Shown here in pieces: positions 26,905 to 33,156 of a stretch of 33,156 nucleotides of DNA; position 1 is the first letter of the stretch, and the number at the start of each line of letters is the position of its first letter. The DNA is taken from assembly GCA_017880865.1 (NCBI GenBank), contig JADGRL010000033.1, positions 1-33,156 of the forward strand. The letters are read 5' to 3'. The position numbers and the translations under genes were made by a program. The notes beneath the pieces were generated by a model. That model was not told the DNA's origin, searched no databases, and saw only the letters and a program-made list of their open reading frames with translations. This DNA comes from Gallionella sp. (GTDB lineage Bacteria; Pseudomonadota; Gammaproteobacteria; Burkholderiales; Gallionellaceae).

Positions 26905-28065
26905 ATGTGTCTCATTAGATTATTGCAAACATTAGCACTGGCCGGCTTGCTGGGCCTGATTGCGCCGTCCGTTCAGGCCGTGGAAGTGGGCGGTATCGAT
27001 TTTAAAGGTTCCGGTTTTTTGACGCTGGTCGCAGGGTCGGTGCTAGGCAGCGGTGCGGCACAAAGTGCCAGCGGCTATAACTGCCCGTGCTTCATTTCCG
27101 ATTATGCCGAAGCCGGTGTTTATGAAAAGGGTGGTTTGCAGTGGCAACCGGACAGCAAGCTCGGGCTGCAGGGGACGGCGGCATTCAATGACAGTTATTC
27201 AGTGACCAGCCAGATCGTGATGCGCGGAGCCAGCAGTGAAAATGTGGACATCGAGTGGCTGTATGGTGATATCAAATTCAACGACAAGCTGACCCTGCAA
27301 GTCGGGCGCAAACGTCTGCCGCTGTTTTATTATTCGGAATCACAGGATGTTGGCCTGTCCTTCCCGTGGGTGCATTTACCGCCGCAGTTGTACGGCTGGG
27401 AAATCGTCAATTACAACGGAGCCAACCTGTTGTACAAGGATCAATGGGGAGATTGGTCGTCGGGCATGAATATTTTTTCCGGCAGCGAATCTTTGAAGAA
27501 CAGCGGCTATTGGAAAATGTACAACGGCAAAAATACCCGTACCGATTCGCACTGGTCGAGCATCCTCGGGGGCGATCTGAGCCTGAATAACGACTGGTTT
27601 GAAACCCGCCTGCTCTACATTCAATCGGATATACAGAATACCACCCCACCCGCGCTGGTCTTCGGCAACAATACCCGGCAGAAGATTTATGGGATTTCAT
27701 TTAATGTCGATTATGCGCAATGGGTCGCCCGTTCCGAATTCCTGTATATCAACCGCAAGGAATCCTATGGTGGTGATCACGCCCAACTCTACGGATTAGG
27801 CTATCGCATCGGCAAGCTGCTGCCGATGGTCACCTATACCAATTACCGCCAATCCGTCATTGTGGATCAAACGCTGGCGGAAGCCCATAGCACCACTTCG
27901 TTGTTGTTGCGCTATGACCTGAACACTTCCAGCGACATTAAACTGCAATACGACCACTGGCAGAACCACGCGCAATCTCCATTTTTTACTACCGCATCTC
28001 CCAATACCGCCGTCCCCATAGCAAGTGCAAACCTGCTTTCGGTCAGTTACGATAAGGTGTTTTGA
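26905..28065 (+). CDS. Putative outer-membrane porin-like beta-barrel protein
   Basis: The 386-residue product has a signal peptide (LALAGLLGLIAPSVQA before VEVGG). Alternating hydrophobic strands follow, with typical turns such as KFNDKLTLQVGRKRLPLFYY and WGDWSSGMNIFSGSESL, and the chain ends in phenylalanine (SVSYDKVF), as expected for BAM substrates. The length suits a barrel of about 16 strands. It follows the PBP-like gene and likely shares its transcript. The substrate cannot be told. Its ribosome binding site is replaced by a G8 tract. Confidence 0.82.
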   Translation: MCLIRLLQTLALAGLLGLIAPSVQAVEVGGIDFKGSGFLTLVAGSVLGSGAAQSASGYNCPCFISDYAEAGVYEKGGLQWQPDSKLGLQGTAAFNDSYSVTSQIVMRGASSENVDIEWLYGDIKFNDKLTLQVGRKRLPLFYYSESQDVGLSFPWVHLPPQLYGWEIVNYNGANLLYKDQWGDWSSGMNIFSGSESLKNSGYWKMYNGKNTRTDSHWSSILGGDLSLNNDWFETRLLYIQSDIQNTTPPALVFGNNTRQKIYGISFNVDYAQWVARSEFLYINRKESYGGDHAQLYGLGYRIGKLLPMVTYTNYRQSVIVDQTLAEAHSTTSLLLRYDLNTSSDIKLQYDHWQNHAQSPFFTTASPNTAVPIASANLLSVSYDKVF

Positions 28066-28134
28066 TATTCCTGCATAAAATAATGAATCGTTGATTCGAA
28101 GTGCGGCGGGATTGATCCCTGAATCAAGGGCGCT

Positions 28135-28446
28135 TCAATAAGTCCAGGCCCAGGCAATACCCAGCCCCTTGCTCAGCACGGAGAGTTGCAGAACCCACGC
28201 CAGCCTCCAAGTTGTCTGGCGGTAGTCTTCATCGGCAGCAAGGTCGATGCAAGCACCGCCACGAAACAAATATATCGGATCAAGGGCAAGCTCGTAAAAT
28301 ATCGGGATCGAAAAAGAATCATTATCGAATATTAGCGGAAGCGGGTATTCGTGAAAACCGGGATAGGAGAAATTAAACCCGCTCCAGCACCGCCGCAAAA
28401 AATCCGTCCGTGCCGTGCAAATGCGGGCGCAGTTCAAGATAATCAC
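28135..28446 (-). CDS. Possible small hypothetical protein overlapping the end of the rRNA methyltransferase gene
   Basis: The 103-codon open frame overlaps the last 74 bases of the methyltransferase gene. The N-terminal half reads like noise, but the C-terminal half (ELALDPIYLFRGGACIDLAA and LAWVLQLSVLSKGLGIAWAW) has a composition suggestive of a real, perhaps membrane-associated, protein. No ATG with a clear ribosome binding site starts just before that part. It could be the remnant of a decayed gene filling the otherwise empty 28066-28372 spacer. Confidence 0.3.
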   Translation of the reverse strand: MIILNCARICTARTDFLRRCWSGFNFSYPGFHEYPLPLIFDNDSFSIPIFYELALDPIYLFRGGACIDLAADEDYRQTTWRLAWVLQLSVLSKGLGIAWAWTY

Positions 28447-29626
28447 CCGCTTCCAGCTCGATCTTTTGTTGCTGCAATATCTCGCCTGCCGGGCGCAGCA
28501 CGAAGTCGGGGTGGGAAGCTAAAAAGGCTTGCACGATGAGCTGGTTTTCTTCCGGCAAAAAGCTGCAGGTCGCATAGACCAGACGTCCGCCTTTTTTCAA
28601 CAGGCGGCAGGCGGATGCGAGTATCGTGGCTTGCAGATGGGTGAGCGCTTCGATGCTGCCGGGCGACTGGCGGAATTTTAGATCCGGGCTGCGCCGCAGC
28701 GTGCCCAAGCCGCTGCACGGCGCGTCCACCAGCACGCGGTCGATCTTGCCGGCCAGGCGTTTTACCTTGAGGTCGTTCTCGTGCGCGATCAGCATCGGCT
28801 GGATGTTGCTGGCACCTGAGCGTTTTAAGCGCGGCTTGAGATTGGCGAGGCGTTTTTCGGATACGTCCATCGCATACAAGCGGCCTTGCGAATTCATCAT
28901 CGCCGACAGCATCAGCGTCTTGCCGCCCGCACCGGCACAAAAATCCACCACCATGTCGTTGCGTTTCGGCGCGAGTAGGAAGCCTAGCAACTGGCTGCCC
29001 TCGTCCTGCACTTCGATCTTGCCTTCTGAGAACAGCGCGTCCTTGTTCAGCGGGATTTTTTCCTTGAGGCGAATGCCAATGGGCGAGTAGGGCGTGGCGG
29101 CAGCTTCGATATTTTTGTCGTGCAGTTGTTGCAAGATGTCCTCGCGCTTTGCCAGCAGCGTGTTGACGCGGATATCCAGCGGTGCGCCCAGTTGCATGGA
29201 CTTTCCGATCGCGAGGATGTCTGCATCGCTATAAGTACCGCGCATTTTTTCCACCAGCCATTCGGGCAATTCGGCCTGCACCGCTAACGGCAAGTCCTCG
29301 ACCTTCACGCCCTTGACGGTGGCGAGCCAGTCTTTTTCGCCGGGTTTCAACACCGGCTCGAGTTCGCGCAGATTGTAGCCGCCGAATCTGAGCAGATGGG
29401 CGAGTGCCATGCGGCGCGGCGTCGCGTTGCCGGCGCAGGCGTGCTCCAGCAGCAGGCGGTGGCGCAACACGCCGAACACGGTTTCGGCGACTAGTTCGCG
29501 TTCGTTGGAGCCGATGCGTTCGTTCTTGAAAAAATAACGCAACGTGGTGTCGGCGGGATGCGCCAGCGGCAGGATGCCGCGCAGGGCGAGGATAGCGAGG
29601 TCTAAACGATATTCGGTAATAAGCAT
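28373..29626 (-). CDS. RsmB/NOP-family rRNA cytosine-C5 methyltransferase
   Basis: The 417-residue product has an N-terminal NusB-like helical part (about 1-120), a linker, and the class I methyltransferase domain. AdoMet binding is at VVDFCAGAGGKTLMLSAMM (about residue 230). The two catalytic cysteines lie in VDAPCSGLGTLRRSPDLK and LVYATCSFLPEENQ. It should methylate C5 of a cytosine in 16S rRNA; whether the target is C967 (RsmB) or another site is not visible, so I give no symbol. The gene follows the DUF3108/purNM block on the same strand. Confidence 0.9.
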   Translation of the reverse strand: MLITEYRLDLAILALRGILPLAHPADTTLRYFFKNERIGSNERELVAETVFGVLRHRLLLEHACAGNATPRRMALAHLLRFGGYNLRELEPVLKPGEKDWLATVKGVKVEDLPLAVQAELPEWLVEKMRGTYSDADILAIGKSMQLGAPLDIRVNTLLAKREDILQQLHDKNIEAAATPYSPIGIRLKEKIPLNKDALFSEGKIEVQDEGSQLLGFLLAPKRNDMVVDFCAGAGGKTLMLSAMMNSQGRLYAMDVSEKRLANLKPRLKRSGASNIQPMLIAHENDLKVKRLAGKIDRVLVDAPCSGLGTLRRSPDLKFRQSPGSIEALTHLQATILASACRLLKKGGRLVYATCSFLPEENQLIVQAFLASHPDFVLRPAGEILQQQKIELEAGDYLELRPHLHGTDGFFAAVLERV

Positions 29627-29711
29627 GGACGGGTATGATCTGTAAGGTCAGTATTGGGTAATTGGTGTGAGATGTGCCGCGAGTTGCATTCAGAGTTTGG
29701 GAGTTTAACGT

Positions 29712-30704
29712 TTATTCATCGGATACGCGTATATCTGAAATAACCATTTCACCGGCGACTTTTCCGTCGCGATCGATTTGGCGGATTTTGATGGGAAGCA
29801 GGCGATATTCCAAACCCAGCCAGATATCCAGCCCTTCTTCGCCCGGCGCATGTATTTTTCGCAAGTGCAGCGCGCGCAGTTTACCCATTGAGCTGATGAG
29901 CGTTTCTTCCTCGCCAATCTCCAGTGCATAGCGCTCCAGTTTTTTTCCATTGCTGATGTCGAGCGCCAATACATTATCAACGAAAGCGAGTTGCGATAGC
30001 TGGTAGAAACAGCTCAATATGTCCTGAGCCTGTTCGGGTAGCGGCGTGCTGTTTTCGTTCGAAAAGGATAGCGTCTTTTCTGCCCAGTTGAACTTGGCCA
30101 CAAGGGCTTCGCGACCTTTAGAGGTATTCCTGGTTTCGCTATATTCGTTCGGGCGCAAACCCTGTCCGGTCAGCGTGCCGCTACTTTGTTGGCTCAATTC
30201 AAACGTCTTGAACAGGCTGGCGATACCGGTGGTGTTGATGCCGACCTTGAGTGTGTAGTTTTGAGCATCGTCTATTTCGAGCAGATGACGTGCTTCGCCG
30301 ATTTTCAAACCGGTACCCAGATAAACATTAAAAGTGAGTTGTGCATGCTTGGGGAGCGGATGCGCAGGTTTGATTTCTGGTGCAAGCTCGCTGGGCTTGG
30401 GCGGCTCGGGCTTGATTTCAGGTTTTTCTGTTGGGCTGGGTTCTTCCGGTTTTGGTGCTGCTGCATGGACAGGTTCGACGGGGGTGGGTTGTGCTTGCGG
30501 TTTCGGCTTTGGGTGAGGTTTTTTGATGACGTGTTGGGCGGCGATTTTGGGCAAGGGCTCGAGCTTGGCGGTCAGTGGTGGCAGCAATATTTCGCCGGTC
30601 GGGAGTTTGATGATCGGTGAGAACAGCATGATCGCGTGAGCCAATAGCGACAAGACAATCGCCAGAATAATTCTTCCGGTAGACGAACTCGGAAATACGT
30701 TCAC
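29712..30704 (-). CDS. DUF3108 protein with TonB-like N-terminus
   Basis: The 330-residue product starts with one membrane helix (IILAIVLSLLAHAIMLFSPI). A long Pro/Lys/Glu-rich stretch (KKPHPKPKPQAQPTPVEPVH and PEEPSPTEKPEIKPEPPKPS, about residues 60-115) resembles the periplasm-spanning part of TonB. The DUF3108 domain (LTFNVYLGTGLKIGEARHLL through GLEYRLLPIKIRQIDRDGKV) follows. The domain is probably periplasmic and held at a distance from the inner membrane. Its ATG overlaps the end of the upstream paralogue by 4 bp. Function unknown. Confidence 0.88.
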   Translation of the reverse strand: MNVFPSSSTGRIILAIVLSLLAHAIMLFSPIIKLPTGEILLPPLTAKLEPLPKIAAQHVIKKPHPKPKPQAQPTPVEPVHAAAPKPEEPSPTEKPEIKPEPPKPSELAPEIKPAHPLPKHAQLTFNVYLGTGLKIGEARHLLEIDDAQNYTLKVGINTTGIASLFKTFELSQQSSGTLTGQGLRPNEYSETRNTSKGREALVAKFNWAEKTLSFSNENSTPLPEQAQDILSCFYQLSQLAFVDNVLALDISNGKKLERYALEIGEEETLISSMGKLRALHLRKIHAPGEEGLDIWLGLEYRLLPIKIRQIDRDGKVAGEMVISDIRVSDE

Positions 30705-31408
30705 GGTTTGATGTCGAGTTTGTTTAAAACTTGGGTCAGCTGACCGCCGTCCTTATCGGTGATGACCATCTTGTAAGGAAAATTGGCGTGCTCGCCAGCC
30801 AGCCATATCTCTATCCGGTTTGCATCCGCTTCCGGCACGCTGGCCACATACAATCCCTTGAACGTGCCGAGTGGAACCGTCACGCTCTGGTCGGGCGTGA
30901 TGCGGTAATTGTAGATGTCCAGCTTGCTGCCGTTGGTCATATGAAAATTCAGCATGTCGGTTTTAGCCAGCGACAGGAACATGAATTGATACATCACACT
31001 CAGGCGGTCTTGTGTGTCGTCGGGCAGCGGCAATACTTTGCGCTGTTCGTGTTCGATCAGCGTCAGTTTCTTTGCAGTCCAATCGAACTCGGCAGAACGA
31101 TTTTTGTTCGCGTCCCGCTCGCGCTGATCGCTAAAATGCAACGGCTTCAGTCCTTTGGTGCCTATCAATCCGCTGCTGCTGATGATAATTTTTCCCGGTT
31201 TGAATATCGCCAGCAAGCCGACCGGGCTTGTGGTGCTGGACAGCGTGTAGCGATCTTTTTTGCGCGTGTAGCTCTCTTCGATCTGACCGATTTTTATGCT
31301 GCCTTTGTAAATATCGTAACTGGCCTGCACGCTGCTCGGCGGGGCGGCAAATGCAGCGTTGGCGACACACAGTATGAACCCTAGCAAAGACTGGAGAGGA
31401 TATTTCAT
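30701..31408 (-). CDS. Secreted DUF3108 protein
   Basis: The 235-residue product has a signal peptide (LLGFILCVANAAFA before APPSS) and then a DUF3108 domain (VQASYDIYKGSIKIGQIEES, KPLHFSDQRERDANKNRSAE, WLAGEHANFPYKMVITDKDG). It is a paralogue of the next gene, minus the membrane anchor and proline-rich linker, so it would be free in the periplasm. It starts 2 bp after purN ends and overlaps its downstream neighbour by 4 bp, so all are co-transcribed. Function unknown; the fold is expected to be a lipocalin-like beta structure. Confidence 0.88.
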   Translation of the reverse strand: MKYPLQSLLGFILCVANAAFAAPPSSVQASYDIYKGSIKIGQIEESYTRKKDRYTLSSTTSPVGLLAIFKPGKIIISSSGLIGTKGLKPLHFSDQRERDANKNRSAEFDWTAKKLTLIEHEQRKVLPLPDDTQDRLSVMYQFMFLSLAKTDMLNFHMTNGSKLDIYNYRITPDQSVTVPLGTFKGLYVASVPEADANRIEIWLAGEHANFPYKMVITDKDGGQLTQVLNKLDIKP

Positions 31409-31410
31409 CG

Positions 31411-32049
31411 CTATTCCAGGCCGGGTGAAATCAGCGCAAAACTGGACTGTTTGCGATACCGGAACAGGACTTTATCCTGTTCGTCCAGTTCGATTTGATC
31501 TTTGCACAGCCAGCGAATGGCTTGCGGATAAATGCGATGCTCTTCATGCAACACGCGTGCTGCCAGCGTTTGTTCGGTGTCGTCGCGCAGCACCGGCACC
31601 GCAGCCTGGATGATGATCGGGCCGTGGTCGAGATCCGGGGTGACGAAATGCACCGTGCAGCCATGGATCTTGACCCCGTCGTGCAAGGCGCGCGCGTGGG
31701 TGTTGAGACCGCCATAGGATGGCAATAACGAGGGATGGATATTGAGGAGACGGCCTCGATAACGCGCCACAAAACCTGCGCCCAGGATGCGCATGAAGCC
31801 GGCCAGCACTACATAATCCGGGTTGAATGCATCGATAGTCTGGGCCAGCGCGGTATCGAAATTGCCGCGATCCGGATAATCGAGATGTGCGACGACTGCG
31901 GTAGGAACGCCATGCGCCCGGGCGATGCCCAAGCCTGTCGCATCCGCGCGATTGCTGATCACCGCCGCGATCTGGCAAGGCAGCGTTGTTTCCAGCAGTG
32001 CCTGCATATTGCTGCCGCGACCCGAGATCAGGATGACGATTTTTTTCAT
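31411..32049 (-). CDS. purN: Phosphoribosylglycinamide formyltransferase
   Basis: The 212-residue product has the GAR transformylase motifs: ISGRGSNMQAL near the start, AGFMRIL, the catalytic block NIHPSLLPSYGGLNTHARAL with the active-site Asn and His, and HGCTVHFVTPDLDHGPII with the catalytic Asp. It transfers a formyl group from 10-formyl-THF to GAR in purine synthesis. It lies 5 bp after purM, giving the classic purMN operon. Confidence 0.97.
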   Translation of the reverse strand: MKKIVILISGRGSNMQALLETTLPCQIAAVISNRADATGLGIARAHGVPTAVVAHLDYPDRGNFDTALAQTIDAFNPDYVVLAGFMRILGAGFVARYRGRLLNIHPSLLPSYGGLNTHARALHDGVKIHGCTVHFVTPDLDHGPIIIQAAVPVLRDDTEQTLAARVLHEEHRIYPQAIRWLCKDQIELDEQDKVLFRYRKQSSFALISPGLE

Positions 32050-32054
32050 GTGGG

Positions 32055-33119
32055 TCAGTCGACCTGTGTCTGCGCCTCAGAGCCCAGCCTTGCGCGTATC
32101 ACGCCGATGGCGGTCGCCGTCTCGCCGGCGGCGTTGAGCTGTTTGATCGCCACATCTGCATCAATCTTGTCCACGATCACCACCATGCCGATGCCGCAAT
32201 TGAAGGTGCGATACATTTCCTGAGGGGCGACGTTGCCCATCTCGCGCAGCCAGTCGAATAATACGGGCGTGTGCCATGCCTTGCCGTCCAGTTGCGCGAC
32301 CACGTTTTCTGGCAACACGCGCGGCACGTTTTCCAGCAGTCCGCCGCCGGTGATGTGCGCCATACCTTTGACGGTGAGGGTTTTCATCAGCGCCAGCAGC
32401 GGCTTCACGTAAATGCGCGTCGGCGCCATGATCAGATCGGACAGCACTTTGCCGTCGAGCTTTTGATTGAGGTCGACGTTGTGGGTGCTGATGATCTTGC
32501 GCACCAGCGAATAACCGTTGGAATGTGCGCCGTTCGAGGCGAGGCCGATCACCACATCGCCCGCCTTGATATCGGCGCCGCTGATGATATTGGCCTTCTC
32601 CACGACGCCGACCGCGAAGCCTGCCAGATCGTATTCACCGGCCGGATACATGCCCGGCATCTCGGCGGTTTCGCCGCCGATCAACGCGCAGCCCGCCTGT
32701 TCGCAACCGAAGGCGATGCCCTTGATGACTTCGGTGGCGGCGTCCACATCCAGCTTGCCGCACGCGAAATAATCGAGGAAGAACAGCGGCTCCGCGCCCT
32801 GTACCAGAATGTCGTTGACGCTCATACCGACCAGGTCGATGCCCACCGTGTCATGGCGGTTCAGTTCAAACGCGAGTTTGAGCTTGGTGCCGACGCCATC
32901 GGTGCCGGACACCAATACCGGCTCGCGATATTTTTTTGAAATCTCCACCAGCGCGCCGAAGCCGCCGATGCCGTTCAGCACTTCCGGGCGCATCGTGCGT
33001 TTGGCAAACGGTTTGATATTTTCGACGAGGCGGTCGCCCGCGTCCATATCTACACCCGCATCTCTGTAGGTAAGGCTGCCGCTGTTGGCGGAAGAAAGGG
33101 GAGTCGTTGTATTGTTCAA
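32055..33119 (-). CDS. purM: Phosphoribosylformylglycinamidine cyclo-ligase
   Basis: The 354-residue product is AIR synthetase. It shows [20 protein letters not shown] at the N-terminus, [59 protein letters not shown] and [16 protein letters not shown]. It closes the imidazole ring in the fifth step of purine synthesis. The start is a TTG at 33119; it gives a sensible N-terminus and no ATG lies upstream in frame before the window end region, but the ribosome binding site is weak. A start a few codons away is possible. Confidence 0.95.
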   Translation of the reverse strand: MNNTTTPLSSANSGSLTYRDAGVDMDAGDRLVENIKPFAKRTMRPEVLNGIGGFGALVEISKKYREPVLVSGTDGVGTKLKLAFELNRHDTVGIDLVGMSVNDILVQGAEPLFFLDYFACGKLDVDAATEVIKGIAFGCEQAGCALIGGETAEMPGMYPAGEYDLAGFAVGVVEKANIISGADIKAGDVVIGLASNGAHSNGYSLVRKIISTHNVDLNQKLDGKVLSDLIMAPTRIYVKPLLALMKTLTVKGMAHITGGGLLENVPRVLPENVVAQLDGKAWHTPVLFDWLREMGNVAPQEMYRTFNCGIGMVVIVDKIDADVAIKQLNAAGETATAIGVIRARLGSEAQTQVD

Positions 33120-33156
33120 GTTGAGTTTTCGCTTTCTACAGGATAAAGTGCCGCAC

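Noticed and set aside
32271-32939. 222-codon + strand frame inside purM
   Set aside because: Antisense shadow of purM; His/Arg-rich composition typical of such shadows.

Overview
The window comes from a betaproteobacterial chromosome. The intact spc/alpha ribosomal-protein order, betaproteobacterial-looking RpoA, IF-1 and SSB sequences, and a purM-purN-DUF3108-DUF3108-rRNA methyltransferase block all fit. The exact family cannot be read from the sequence; a Nitrosomonadales/Gallionellaceae-like host is my inference. The features described are chromosomal, and no replication origin, rRNA or tRNA gene was recognised.

Region 1 (1-6278, + strand) is the end of the spc operon and the alpha operon: rplF (tail only), rplR, rpsE, rpmD, rplO, secY, infA, rpmJ, rpsM, rpsK, rpsD, rpoA, rplQ. 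It is closed by a perfect 12-bp hairpin terminator with a TTCG loop. An extended -10 promoter sits between rpmJ and rpsM, next to a small tandem 15-bp repeat that starts in the rpmJ tail. On the opposite strand follow arfB (ribosome rescue) and uvrA (excision repair).

Region 2 (about 9.6-22.3 kb) looks like accessory DNA lying between uvrA and the MFS-ssb pair that often neighbours it in Betaproteobacteria. It holds a higBA toxin-antitoxin module, a propeller-like lipoprotein flanked by a diverged 50-bp direct repeat, an ORF6N-domain gene, and a type III restriction-modification locus. That locus has a divergent XRE regulator and an array of palindromic operators, a mod gene with an AT-rich central recognition region, and a res gene split by one in-frame amber codon. 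Further on are a 195-bp MITE-like element, a small helix-hairpin-helix protein, an ECF sigma factor with a Cys-rich membrane partner, an OmpA-like gene that has lost a normal start, and a DUF4382 lipoprotein.

Region 3 (22.3-33.1 kb) returns to ordinary chromosome: a YajR-like MFS transporter and ssb; a membrane diguanylate cyclase divergent from a PBP-like periplasmic protein and a porin (probably one sensory/uptake unit, the porin preceded by a G8 tract); then a minus-strand block of purM, purN, two DUF3108 proteins and an RsmB-like rRNA cytosine methyltransferase.

The most interesting points are the amber-interrupted type III nuclease beside an apparently intact methyltransferase and a C-protein-like regulator, the swapped-looking recognition domain, the near-leaderless higBA transcript, and the repeat elements that mark the accessory segment.
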